A DNA stretch of 64,000 bases from Pelodera strongyloides. Lineage: Eukaryota > Nematoda > Chromadorea > Rhabditida > Rhabditidae. The position numbers were made by a program, and so were the translations under genes. The notes beneath the pieces are model-generated. The model saw only the letters and a list, made by a program, of their open reading frames with translations, had not been told where the DNA came from and made no database searches. Positions 23,629 through 37,055 of this stretch are shown here, one piece after another. The stretch spans positions 124,001-188,000 of the forward strand of contig JAANDG010000235.1 in the NCBI GenBank assembly GCA_036852015.1, written 5' to 3'. Each line of letters opens with the position of its first letter. Position 1 is the stretch's first letter.

Positions 23629-26600
23629 CTGAAACAATGGATCACAGTGCACGTAGCAAGTCATTCAAAATACATCTAGCTGGAGTACCCGCACTTAGTA
23701 TGGTTGCTTTTACTTCTCTGCAGTTAACGTGCTCAATCTGATTTGCTACCACTAAAAAACCTTACCGTTTCAGTCCAGCGCTGATAAACAGGGAGGCGGC
23801 GTCTTCACTCCACATTTAAGTGCAAGAATTGGGTGATAAAGCAAAGGAGAATGAGTAAAGGATGAAAAGTAAAGCGCAGTGAACAACAAAGAAATGAAAA
23901 ACAGCTTAAAAAACAATCGAAATCCCTCCCAAAAGGATGGCGCAAAGAAACAAATTATGAAAGAAAGAGACAATACCATTATGTAAAATAGATGAGCATA
24001 ACAAAGAAATCTACGAGCTACCAAGGGTAATAAACGTAAAACAAATTAAGAATCAAACAATAAGCAAATAATCGAAACAACTGCTTGCATTTGTTAGTAG
24101 ATCGTCTTACAACCGTTATCCAACTTCGTCGACTAACAAGTGCAAGTACAAGAATCAAATTCTTAGTCATGGCTCTCAAAAATATTGAAACGCTAAAATA
24201 GATAAAACTACAACATGTTTCCATTGCCTTCCTCTTTTTTGGCAAGCAGTATATTCTTTTCTGCCTTTTTTTGTTAGCATACTTAGGCAGCCTATATTTT
24301 TTCTGCCATTTTCTTCTTCTTATTTTTTTTTTATAACAGTTCAAGCAGGATGTATTTTTTTTCTGCCCCTATTCTTCTTTTTTATAAGCATGCTTTTTGC
24401 CTAAAGTGACAGTAGAGAACCTAGCTGATCTACTCAGCGTAGCGGGTCAATCATCACAGAGCGTACTGTAGCTTCACAGTTGTCCTTCTTTCCCAGCGAA
24501 GGAATATGAGTCCAACGGTAGTGCACAGCATTCATACAAGCTGCAAATGAGAGCATTGAACCTAGTGCTCAATTAACACGAGCTCCACTATTTATTGATT
24601 GTGCTCTATAAAAATAACAATGCACGCCCACATTCAACTCAGGGCGGCTCACCTTGTCGTGGGAACCAATATCCTCGTTGTTATGCTTAACAACAAAGTC
24701 GAGCGGAGGACGCGCAGCATTGAGTTCATGCGGCCGTTGCCGAGCCAGTTTGCCGAGTTCTGCTTCTAAGGCTCACTTTTTCTGCTGAACTAAACCAGAA
24801 TTGGAATTTAAACAGTCATTTCCGTAAAACTTAAATGAACCCTCGGATTTCAACGCAACGGAGAACCAATTATATATGACACGAGACGAAACGTACCTCG
24901 AAGATGGAACATCAGAATGTGGCTTGAAGCTCACGCACACCCACAATGCTTGTGTCCAGATTTCTATTCCAAATTATCGACCTGAATCACTTATGTAAAA
25001 AAAAGAGAATACATCAGAGTCAACGTCCGCTAAAGTAGTCACCTTTAAAATGCTAAACATTCTAAATTGAAATGTCAACCTACCTTGCCGAACACCTCAA
25101 ACGCACAGCACAATCGAAACGGAAGGGCAAGTGAAGTTTTCCAGCCAACTCGTAATTGGATGTCAGTGAAGGCGGAAGCTAGCTGGCTGAATTAGAACAC
25201 TGTAATGAATCTCCCAGCGAACTGAAGGACAAATAAAACTAGTTAACTGAATTGCTTCATATTGCTAAATTACCAACCATGTAAGACTTACCTAGCATCG
25301 ATGAAGGACGCCTTCTTGTGCAGTGTTCGCCCCCACGAACAGTTGCCACAAGGAAGAGATACCAATCGCTTCTACCAATAGCTGCTTGCGCATTTGTCCT
25401 TCCATCCGAGATGCTACCTGAATATGCAGTGTGAATATTAGGAAACATAACACGTTAATCAATACTTGTACAACGTCCCGGCTCGATACAGTCAACTGTT
25501 TGTCAAGAATGTGAATGTATTATATTTCTTACCGTTCCGAATTCCGTAATCCGTAATCCGAAAGAAGCCGTTGCTAATATGCTCGGGTATCGCTTTGACC
25601 TGGTTTACAGGGTGGAATTATAACAACACTTGCCGTCAAACGACTTCGAAATTTAACTGACGCGAGCATCAAAAGGAATACATAATCTAAAATGAAGGAT
25701 CTATTAAAAGAACAAGTGAAGAACAACGTTCATTGTAGTTGAGCTTTTCACTGGCTATCTATTTATATTTGCCACGCGATACGGCTTTGTTTTTGATAAA
25801 AAAAACTAACGTCGTATTCGACAAGCATGGGCTGGAACATCGGAGATATTCTGGCGATGATCATAGCCAAGACTCACATATTTAGCACCAGCTGGCGAAA
25901 ATGCATCACATTTGCAGGAAGGCTTCCTAAACTTAACAACGTAATGATAAATTCCTTGCAAGAATGAAAGCAAACATGACCAGGAATTGCAGAAAATAGG
26001 TGTACTAGCTTACCGCATTCACCTTCTGGCAGACCACCAATTTGTAGATGGTTCGTGTGTGTGTGTGTACCTTCATTGTCCCGGCCCTACTCCGCACCAT
26101 ATAGTGTTTCAAAACCAACCTTCGAAAGAAAAAGAACATGAATTCTCAACCACATCTGACATCTTGAGTGCCAGCTGGCGAAAAAAATCAAGTATTGAGG
26201 GATCATAAAGGACATAAAAATTTATTTCAACACATTTAAATGACAAATTTCGTTGTCCTATTTGTAAAGGGACCAACTGTCAAGCAAAGATATTATTTTA
26301 GCTATGCATTGATTGGAATTAAATAGGTTGTAAAAAATACCTTGTCTCATCCTTCAACTTTGTTGTTTGGGCTCTCAAAAACATTCTGGGTTGATCCTCG
26401 CATGTCACAGCTGTCTAATGGTAAACCAGGCGCACCAACAAGCTCCTCCGGTACAGAACGTTCGCCGCCACAAACATTTTGTTCCAGTGAGTGAAGTCTT
26501 TCCAAGATTCCCCGATATGATGGATAATGTGAACCTGCATATTGTGTTAATATAAACCAAATAATTTTAAGCGTCATTCCCAGCAAAATGTGCTTCCCTG

Positions 26601-28318
26601 ATTCCTAGCGTAATGGTAAAAACAAGAATAAAATATAAATACCTGCAGCGGGGAATCGTTGCGCAACACGAAACGGCGTTGACTTTAGCTCAGCACATAT
26701 GGGAGCTTTATATTCTTTTTTTCTGACTCAGACATTTTTTTTATCCCGTCATAAGGGAACTACATATTGAACTCAATAGAGTCATATGTTTTAAGAGTCA
26801 TCATGGTCAGAAGAAAAAGAACAACGAACACTCGGAAAGACCTGAAAATAGTTTCAAGTGAGCCTATTCAAAACGTATTCAAATATTTTAGTAACCTTCA
26901 TTTGACGTGCAGTGTCAAGTTGAAACATTTGTTGACATATGACACGCATACATGTTATTTTCATGTAAAATAAGTTGTTCTACAGTTACAAGGCATTTAT
27001 AATTAACCATCAGACAAAAACTTGAAAATTTAATTGATAAGGAAGTCAAAAAAGTCAAATCACCTTTAGACAAACAAAAACGACCGCAGACGAGTGTATC
27101 TAAGTACATTCTCTTTGGCGTATTCTCATTTCTACTTGGGCACATCCACGGTATGCGTTCCGATTCTTGTAGGCCCACGAATCAGTCGCATAGGTCTTGT
27201 GACTCCCGAGCTCAATAGACAACATCCTGAACAAGAGTTTTTTTATGAACAAAAGCAACCATGGTTTGTCTTCTACAAACAGTGGGCATACCATGGCCAA
27301 GGCTAGCCAAATATAGCTTACAATGCACCGCAGCGTGGAGCTGACAAATCGACCACGACCCAGAGGTACGAGAAAAAGGAGGTAAGCAAGGTAAACCAAA
27401 CAACCAAATTTACCTTGTGGTAACTCCCGACGAAGAAAGGTGCATCTGCGTGCAACCTCTTGGATAGACTGTGATAAAGCTAGCCTGCCTTCCATCAAAA
27501 CGTGCAACTGAACATGTTGTCAAGGCATTCTCAGCATTCACTATTCTCCATTCTCCAAATTGCCGTTATTGATCTTCTGAAATTATGAATGACTGAAAAC
27601 TTGAGTCTTCCTAGGTTTACTTACGCAAACTACTCATGCAGGTATTAAGCATGTCGATGGTTTAGCTAACAACTTGGCAAAACATACGGCCTGCTAAAGG
27701 AGGTAAGTAGTGTGACCAAACCTGAAAAAAAAAACTTTTTTACCTCTGAACGAGATTTATTACGATCATTTTTTGCAACAGTTGCCCATCGAGAAGCTCC
27801 AGAAGCGTCATTGTGTCGGAACTGCTCATTCCCGCTCATGCATGACAGCAACAAGAGAGTTATCTGTAATGACAATAAATAAGACTACATTCAGGGAGAA
27901 ATTGCGAATAAACGTAGGAGCACGTCAGAGGTTGTGCTTTTTAGTTCAATCGAGAGTTTATGTAGCAAATTGAGACAGTTCGCCAAGGGCAATAACAACT
28001 TACCACAATTCGCACAATCCAAACTGGCATCGGTTCGCCAACATACGCTAATAGACAAAGGGCATCAATGCAACATGTCCGATTGCGCGTGTTTTCGATC
28101 CGAGTTCCTCAGTAGTCAACAGTACTGACAATGTCACGTAATACGCGCTGACGAGTACCTAAACTAACCGATTGTTTACAACGATATCAATGGAAAGATT
28201 ACATTACAAATGAATACAAATGAACTTTCGAGGATGCCGTAATTCGCAAGGGACGCTGGCTTAAGTGGAGAACTATAATCCCCACCGGGAACTCAAGGAA
28301 CTTTTTTTGTATTGCATT

Positions 28319-29256
28319 CAGAGGCCGTATTCACCACTCACGGGGAATTTGTCCCCAGGGACAAATAATCCCTGGGGACAAAATCCCTGAGGGATTTTAT
28401 CCCTGCAGGGAAAAATTCCCTGTTCCCCGAACTGCAAACCGATTCACACTCATTTGGGGAGATAGGGATTTTTTCCCTACAGGGATTAATAAACTGTGCG
28501 GGGAAATTAAACTTTAAACGGGAATTTAAACTATTAGTGCACCTCTCCATCTGAGCAAACTCCATTTTCGTATCTTTGAGGGAATTTTAAATTTTCAGTG
28601 AATTTCATTTTATTCTTGGTCAGCTAAGAAATGAGTGAGTGCCACGTCCATTTTGTCATTTTCGAAAATAAAGGACGGAGGAGGGGGCGCTAGCGTTGAA
28701 TCTTTGAAAAGATCTTTGGAGCGTTGCGTTCTATTTTTTTGTACTCGTGAGTTGCAATCTCATTTTCAGCGAATATAATATGAGACTTTTTTGCAGGTAT
28801 AACTTAATTTTAGAAAACCACTTACAACCAATATAAGAAAAAAATATTGAGTATCTAATAGTGTACGAGGCGTAGCCCCATTGCCTGCTCAATGTTTAAG
28901 TTCCTAATCAAATTTGGTCAATTTTTCACAGTAAAAATTGAAGCCCGTTTTGTCTATAACTTGCACTATATTTTTTTTATAAATTAAAAACCTTTTAACA
29001 GGGCAAATTCCCGTAATTAAACATTAGAAAAAATCAAATAGAAACCGTAAACATTAGAAAAAGTGCCCAGGGAATCATTAGACCCCGAGCCAAAGGTGGG
29101 GACAGATTCCCTACTCCCTGACAGCAATTGGGGAAACGGGGAAAAATGGTGAATCACTAATTTGTCGGGGAATCATTCTCCAGGGATTAATTTTTTGAAA
29201 ATTGTCCCCAGGGAGCGATTCCCTGCAGGGAAACGGAGTGGTGAATACAGCCTCTG
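28319..29256. mobile_element. 938-bp nonautonomous hAT-type transposon (MITE)
   Basis: The 21-bp terminal inverted repeats at 28319-28339 and 29236-29256 match at 20 of 21 positions and begin CAGAGGCCGTATTCACC. They are flanked by attgcatt (28311-28318) and attgcatc (29257-29264), an 8-bp target duplication with one difference. CAG-type ends with 8-bp duplications are the hallmark of the hAT superfamily. Subterminal regions are packed with ccctg(g/c)(a/g)ggga-type motifs on both sides, plausible transposase-binding repeats. The interior has no transposase frame. The corresponding part of the block 2 copy (near 36820-37600) lacks the element. Confidence 0.82.
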
Positions 29257-30157
29257 ATTGCATCCTTGCATTTCAACTATGACAATTAAACTAGAAAGAA
29301 ATGAAGCTGCCTTACCTGTCACTTTGGGGAGCATCTCCTTCCGGCACATCTTGTTCCCCCAAACATTATGTCCCGAACGAAAGGGTAACACTCCAAGTGC
29401 ATGCCGACACAACGGGATCCGGAGCTGACGAAAAAGGTACCTGTACCATAGTAATGTTAGCAATCATACGTTCGTTTAAGTAACTCCGTTACTTATCAAA
29501 ATAGGGTTCGAGAGTGCCTCGTTTAATGCTAAAAACAAAAATTAATGAGTTAAATACCTCAACATTCACAGAGAATCGCGAAAAGACGCATGTCTTTAGT
29601 TCTGCACATACGAACAATACGACGAACTGTGCGGGCAGTTCATGCAGAAAATCCTGAGCACAGCGTAAAGACAGCCTAAATGCAATAAAGGGACTAATTA
29701 AGCAGATAGAGGTAACAAATTTACTGACTTTTGAATTATTTATTATCCTCAAGGGCAGGGCGTAAAATCAGCATACCTACTGACCGAGAAGTTGAAGCGC
29801 AACCAACGAAGGAACCGTAAACCACATAGACAGATGACCCAGACGGACAACAACTGACGAATGTTGCGCTTTATAGGCCTAAAAAATAAATTACAAATGT
29901 TCAAAAACGACGTAACGTGGATTATTAAAACACCAGCCGTTCGAAGAGCCCAACGGGCTCTTCTCCGACTGGAGCAAGCCGATTGTTACCCTACTTAAAA
30001 AAAAGGAATTTCTACAAAGGTAAAAAGACGTTCATTTACGTTTATGTGGAAACGTATAATGTGACTCGGGACTGCAAGGTTTTTGCAAGTCATTCAAATT
30101 TGCTATTGCACTGGCTCTTCTATCTCCTATCTATAAGATCCTCGCATAGCTTAATAA

Positions 30158-30240
30158 GCCAGCATAGCTCAACAGGTAGATCGTTGGACTATGGATCGAT
30201 TGTTTGTGTGATGTTGTGGGTTCGAATCCCACCCGAGGCA
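30158..30240 (+). pseudogene. tRNA-like sequence with intact T arm
   Basis: The A-box region (tagctcaacaggtaga) and a perfect T arm (gtggg/cccac around ttcgaat) are tRNA-like, and the anticodon loop would be ctatgga. The anticodon stem has two mismatches, the variable region is too long, and the acceptor pairs only about three bases. It is best called a pseudogene; an intron-containing tRNA is less likely. Confidence 0.5.
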
Positions 30241-32624
30241 AAGGTTTTTGTATTCAACTGCGATCATATATTTATGAAAAGGTTTCGTCCCGTACACACA
30301 AAACGACAAACAAAACGATAAACAAACTCTTATCCTTTATATAATAAGATTTTTTAATCTTTTTTTTTTATTTTTTTATTTTTTACATGAGTAATTTCCT
30401 CAAAATCAATTTCGACTGTTTTCAAGTTCTTTTATGTAGGCTTACCTTTTGTCCAACTTTTGTCTTTTCCCTCCAAGAGATCTCGACTCCGTTTCGAACG
30501 CCAAGATTGAGTCCGGCAGACGCCTGCAGACGACATGTGCAGTGAGTGCACAAGTGCTCCCTGAATTATACTAATTACTAACACGCATCATCAAATCAAA
30601 GCCCAACATATTGTCAACGCTACCCAATAAAACATCTACAACAGAGGACTAGTTAACACTTAGTATTTATCTGTAGGAGCCTACATTCACATCGAAAAGG
30701 AACTGTTCATACATGTTCAGTTGACGCAAATAAATCGGCAGCGCTCACTCGCAATCAAAGCGCATCGCAGTCCCCCAACTTTGAAGTGCTTGTTGCAGAC
30801 CTGTAAAAAGTGAAACAATGATTTACTTGAAAGACCGCACACGTCATTTACCAGTTATATGCATTATATATGCACCTTTAATTATGTCGGTCAATATGCA
30901 TGGAACTTCATCCGCTTCGAGCTCCAGTTGGCAAAGAAGGTCCAAATCTTGCATTTTGGTTGAACCCTAATGTGGATTTTTAAGTGATCTCCATGTCTTC
31001 ACTTTAAAGCTGAAGGAGCATAAGTACATACACTTAGTTTGGCAATGGTCGTAGTAGGTGCAAAATCATCAGAGTTCAACAAGAACTTTTTCTAAGCATA
31101 TGTTTGCATAAGTCTTTTAAAACGAACATTTTCCAACGTGAAAGAGCCACAACGGTCGAGCCGAAAAACGCGAACCACAGCGTTGTATAAGAAATAGTCG
31201 ACGGCGCATCAAAACACTTCTCAGTCCCCCAACTTTGAAATGCTTGCTGCAGACCTGCAAGTGATACTGCAAGTAAATGCATGTACTTATTTGGAAAATG
31301 ATCACAGTATGTGCAAAATCATCCGAGGTAAAATAAAAAACAGAGTAACTTTGTCTGAGCATATGTTTGTATAAGTCTGTTGTAACAAACCTTATCCAGC
31401 GTGAGAAGAGAAGAACAGAAGAATTGCAATCGTTATGAGTGGATTCTCCCAATAGGCAATTACCACCAGCAACAGAGCATATTAATCAAAACTTCCAGTG
31501 CAAGCCAATCCTGAAGAACATCGCGTACATTGCAATCACCTTAAAACATACCCACATTAGCACGGTGCTTAGTTCGCAAACATAGCAAGCACGAATGGCA
31601 TACATAACATGATTATGAGTTACCAGTAAAGAAAAAACTTACCACTCAGTACAGCTCTTTTACATAGGGAAGAAAACGTGAATCTTTCAACTCTTCACGT
31701 GGACAGAGGACCGAGATGTTCTGGCATTGATCGTGCTTCATTTGTCAGCAGCTGGCGTGCGCACTCCTGCCCTTAACATAAATGATAAATGCTCTGTAAA
31801 AAGCTTCCAACGAAACAGGTTTTTTTTCAGGAACTAAACATCTTTTTTTATCGTTTTTATTTTTGGATGAGTGGTTTTAGCAATATCAAGTGCGCATGTT
31901 TGCATGTACTTATGTATATGTAGGCTTACCTTTTGGTCAACTTTCTGCTTCACAACGCTCGAGTTCGTTTCGAGTTTCGAAGATACGGCTTCCAGACATG
32001 GTCTTGTAGTGAATCCTCAGAAAGTGCTCCCTGAATTATCTTCATTATTTACTCGAATCATCAATCAAAACACAACATATTGTCCACGCTTCCTAAGATG
32101 TTGTGAAAGAAGTCATCTTACCGGCAGACGACTGACTAGTAAACATTTAGAATTTATCCGTCGTAGACTTACCTTTAGTTCACGTCCAACCACAACTGTT
32201 CATATTCGTGTGTCCAGCTGAGACTGATGAAGAATCGACGGACGGCGCTCACAATCAAAACGCTTCGCGGTCCCCCAACTTTGAAGTGTTTGGTGCTGAC
32301 CTGGAAAAGTTGCGACAATTATTTACTGTACAAGACCGCAAACATCTACCATTTATATATATTATTATATTCACCTTTAGTTATGTCGATCAATATACTT
32401 GGAACTTCATTCAGCATTGCCAGACAAAAATCACGTCCAAATCTTGCAATTTTGTGTAAAACGGAAGTCGTTGTGTAGCTTTGCAAGACATCTCCATGTT
32501 TTCACTTTAAAACTGAAAGAGCTAGGTACATTAGTTTGGCAATGGTCGTAGTATGTGCAAAATCATCCGAGTTCAATAATAACTATGTCTTAGCATATGT
32601 TTGTATAAGTCTGTTAAAACTAAC

Positions 32625-32761
32625 CTTTTCCAACGTGAAAGAGCCACAAGGGTCGAGCCCAAAAACGCGAACCACAGCGTTGTAGTGAATAAGAAATAGT
32701 CGACGGCGCCAACAATCAAAACACTTCTCAGCCCCCCAACTTTGAAGTGCTTGTTGCAGAC
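32625..32761 (-). CDS. Open module-B exon, array copy
   Basis: On the minus strand the 137-bp module between acceptor ...cag and donor gttagt is open for 45 codons in the same frame as the block 1 copy. It begins LQQALQSWGAEKCFDCWRRR and ends FTLEK. This frame is the one conserved across the copies, though a second frame (VCNKHFKVGG...) also happens to be open in this copy. Partners in adjacent modules are broken. Confidence 0.3.
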
Positions 32762-35700
32762 CTGAAAAAAGTGATACACTGCCTTACTATAAAAGTCCAC
32801 AACATATGTTTAGTATTATGCGACTTATGCATTTACCTTTGTTACATCGATCTGTATTCATGACTCGTCATCATTTTTGAGATCCAGTAGGAAAGAAGCC
32901 TCGGCCGCGTTGACAGCAACTCAACCGAATGACGTTGCGGCATTTGGTAAGAGACCTTCCTGCCGTCACTTGTAAAGCTGAAACAAGATAAATGTATGAA
33001 CTTGTTTTGTTATCGACCACACAGTTTGCAGAAATCATACGAGTTCAATAATAACTTATTTTGTCTTAGTCTGAGAGGTTAAAGCCAAAACAAACCTTAT
33101 TGAGCTGAAGTGAAACTGAAGAATTGCAAGCATCCTGACAAGAATCCCCGCACAGCGAATTACCACCAGTAACAGGACACATCAATCAAAACTTCCAGTG
33201 CAAGTCAATCCTGAAACAATGGAAATAGATCATCGTGCCATCGCAACTCATCTTAAAAAACAACTAGCTCGAGTACCCGCAGCAGCATGGTTGTCTGCAG
33301 TTAACATGCACAATCATTGGAAGCACGAATGGCACAAATAATATGATAATGAGTTGCCAGTAAGGAAAAAAACTTACCATTCGGCTCAGCTCTGATACAT
33401 AGGGAGACTTTTCAATCCACATTTCGGTTCAAGAATTATAGGAATGGACAGTGGATAAAGGAACAGAAAACAGTAAACAGAAACTATCAAAATTGCTCTC
33501 AAATATAAATTAAGAAGTGGTACAAAGAAGCAAAGTGTTACTACAAAATAAACTTCGCTAAATTAAAAATACTATTCTGCTTAGTCAGCGTTATCTATTG
33601 GAACTTAATAAAGACAACTAAAACTACTAAAGCGAAACGAGCGTAATAAGTTCAACTAATAACTATCATACAAGAAGTAAAGAAGTGAAACAACTGATAG
33701 TATATCTTATGGTTAGTAAATCACAATACCAGCCGCTATTCAACTCCATAAACTAAAAAGTTAAACCCCTCATATTTCTCAAAAAATCTTGAAATGAAAA
33801 ATTACAAAATATTTCCATTGCCTTCATTTTTTGGCTGGCAGCTTATATTTTTTCTGCCTTATTTCTTATTATTATATAATCATATTTCAAGCAGCGTTTA
33901 TTTTTTTCTGCCTGTCTCTTATATTTTTTGTAATAATTATTTTCTGATTAGTTGGAGTAGCGAACGTAGATGGAGCTGGTCCACTCAGACTAAGGAACTC
34001 CATTCGTTATTAATCGAAGAACATGCAGCTTCACAGTTGAAGCCTCTATTTCTTCTTGCTGCAGCCTCTAACATGTAGCCTCTATTCCTTCTTGCTCGTG
34101 TCACTAAATATGAAGCAGTCAAATTTGGACAGAGGTCTGATGAGCTCAATCTTTACATTACTAACACAATGTTCAAATTATTATGCTTACCTCTCAGTGG
34201 ACGTTGCTCCATTCCGAAGGAAAATCTTCATTGGCCAGGAGCTGTCGAAAGGGTCCACTTCAGGCGAAGACTGCAGCGAAGAAACATAGGCGAACGGTTG
34301 GGCACAGTACTCATACAATCTGCAAATAAGAGAGATTCATTTTGAACCACGTGCTAAATTAAAACGAGCTCAAGTTAGCTAACCACTTTTTGGAACAACA
34401 TTCGTTTGGCACTGCGCCGTGGCGAGATAAAATATTTGGTGGCACATATGAGATTCACAGAAAATAAGTTTATCTACAGTTGCAAGCCATTTAAATTTAG
34501 CCTTCAGGCAAAGCCTTGAAACTAAAAGTAATACATTTGCAAAAAAAGGCAGACCACCTTACAAAAACGAGTGCCGCAGACGAGTGTATCTGAGTACATT
34601 CTCCTTGGCATCTTCTCATTTCCACGTGCTTGTAGACACTGTCCTCCACAAACATTCAAGCATTTGTGGCTTCCTGACCATGTATTCAGAATCCTAAACA
34701 AGAATATTCATTATGAACAAGAGCGCCCATGTTTGCCTTCATAAATAAAGGGAACAACGAAATTTACCTGTCGCAACTCCCGTCGATGATTGGTGCATCA
34801 GCGTGCTTCCTCTTGGCTATATTGTGATAAACCTAGTCCATCAATCCTTGCAACACGACATCAGTAAACGGTTGGGCCATTCGTTCTTCTTAATCCTAAG
34901 AAGCTTTTCATAAACAATTAAAATTATTTTTGTTAGGAGCTGTGCGCAGTGCAAGCGGTAGTTTATCCAACAAATTTAGACAATTTGAGGGCAAATAACA
35001 ACTTACCATAACCGCGCGATCCAAACTGGCAACGGTTCGCCAACAAACTCTAATAGAGCAACGGAGCTGTGTTGACAAGCATATTGGTGAAGGAGTCTTC
35101 TGGTGTATTGTTCGCCCCCACGAACATTTCCAAAGAAGAGTAGGTACCAATGACTGCTTGCGAAACCTTGTTTTTCCGCAGGTATTTCTGGGTTATTGTA
35201 CTGAAATAGAAGGTTATTGTAAAATTCCGCAGCACAATGCACGTCAACTGTTTGGCAATAATGTGAATGTATTTATATTACCGTTTTGTGATCCGCAATC
35301 CGAAGCAAGTCCTAGTTAGCGTGTTCGATCTCTTCGACCTAGTGTACACGGCTGGAGTTCTCACGGCATTTGGCATCAAACGACATCGCAGTTCAACAGG
35401 CAGAAGAAACAAACGGAATGCTTTATCTAAAATAGTAGGATGTATTAAAAGAAATGTTGACGGAATTATTTTCCACAACACTAATTAAACTAAAAAGAAA
35501 TGAAGCAGTCTTACCAGAAACTTTGAGGAAGTACTCTTTCTGGTACATTGCTCCCCCAAGCAATTTTTCCCGAAAGAAAGAGCGACTCCAAGCGTATACT
35601 GAAAGTCCACGCGATCCGGAGTTGACGAAAGATGTATCTGTACATAATAGTAAGCTTAGAAATCAGACAAAGTATGTACACTTCACGCAAAGCTTTTCAA

Positions 35701-36932
35701 CGACGAAAGGAGGCCAGCGGTAGGGTAAAGTACTCATACAATCCGTAAATTAGAGCTCTTCTTGAATAAAGCAATTAAAAGGTGCTCCACTGATTGCTTG
35801 CTAGCTATCTGTGAGAAACCAACGCACAGCCGTAAGAAATTATTATGTTTACCTCATTTTGCATGTGGCTCGGTCCGAAAGGGCAGCTTCAGTAGGCAAT
35901 GGTTGTCAGAATGTCGAATGTCCACTTCAAACCAGGACTTTCAGCGAGAAAGCAGGCGAACCAAAAAGCACCACGATACTCATACAATCTGCAAACTAGA
36001 CAGATTGAATCAAGTGCCCAATTCACACAACCCTTAGTATTTGGTTGTTAGTTATCTTTAAAAAAAAACAATGCAGACCGACATCCTAAATGTTTTTATA
36101 AACAACTTAATCAAAATTATTTTTGAACCAACACATTTTGTGCTTCATGCTCCCTCGGCCAACTAATTATTATGAAACATATTTTTGCAGGAGGGAACTT
36201 AGTACCTGGGTTCAACTCTTGGACAAAGCAAAGTACTCATGCAGATATTAAATTGACGATGGGTTAGCTAACAACTAGGCAAAACATACGATCTTGGTAA
36301 AGGAGGTAAGTAGTGCGCCAAAACTGAAAAAAAAAATACTTTCTTTACCTCTGAATGAGATTTACTCCGATCACTTTGTGCACCAGACATACTTCGAAGC
36401 GTCATTATGTCAGGCAAATCAACTGCTCATTCCGGCTCATCCATTCCAGCAACAAGGGAATGCTCTGAAATGACAACAAATAAAACAGAATTCAGGGAGA
36501 AATTTCAAATAACATGTCAGAGGCAATGCGTAATGCAATCGAGAGTTATGTAGCAAATTGAGACAGTTCGCCAAGGGCAAATAACAACTTACCATAATGC
36601 GCGCGATCCAAACTGACTGGCATACGTTCGCCAATAAGCTCTAATAGATAGAGGGATGATAGGGACCAGGATAGAGCAAGGTAAACTGTCCGACATCAGT
36701 AGTTATCAGTACCGTCACACCGGTTACGTGCTGAGTAGCAGTATCTAAATAACGATATCACTGGAAAATATTACATTACACATGAACTTTCGAGGATGCC
36801 TTGCGTCGGCTAAAGTCTAAAGCGGAGCATTGTAATCTCGCTGCGAACTGAAGAGAGAATAAAATTAGTTAATTGAGACGCTTCCTATTGTGTGAATCAC
36901 CAACCGTGTAACCCATATCAAGTTGTATTTCC

Positions 36933-37055
36933 AAGCATATTGGGGAAGGAGGTCTTCTGGTGTATTGTTCGCCCCCACGAACAATTCCAAAGAAGAGTAG
37001 GTACCAATGACTGCTTGCGAAACTTTGTTTTCCGCAGGTATTTCTGGGACGCTAC
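36933..37055 (-). CDS. Open exon, array copy (VSQAVIGTYSS type)
   Basis: The module follows an attcag acceptor and is open in the frame containing VSQAVIGTYSSLELFVGANN, and also in one other frame. Homologous modules lie at 25292-25417 and about 35085-35200. The downstream donor is not clear. Unknown protein; likely a decaying paralogue. Confidence 0.3.

Larger units (their letters stand above)
21942..30000 (-). repeat. Block 1 of a tandem-duplicated array of exon modules
   Basis: Exon-like modules on the minus strand, each with a pyrimidine-tract acceptor and a gta/gtg donor, recur here and again in block 2 (30.4-38.2 kb), mostly 8.3-9.8 kb downstream. Module B (LQQALQSWGT frame) lies at 21942-22046 and 23074-23176. 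Module A is at 22828-22947, C at 22568-22692 and D at 23561-23628. Another type is at 25292-25417, with further ones at about 26390-26555, 27414-27507 and 29316-29440. An unrelated hAT-type MITE sits at 28319-29256. A T-rich stretch with ttccattgcctt and ttctgcc (24215-24380) matches block 2 near 33815-33910. Confidence 0.7.

Noticed and set aside
30158..30240. Functional tRNA (possibly His-like with an ATG anticodon)
   Set aside because: The T arm is perfect, but the acceptor and anticodon stems do not pair and the variable region is too long.
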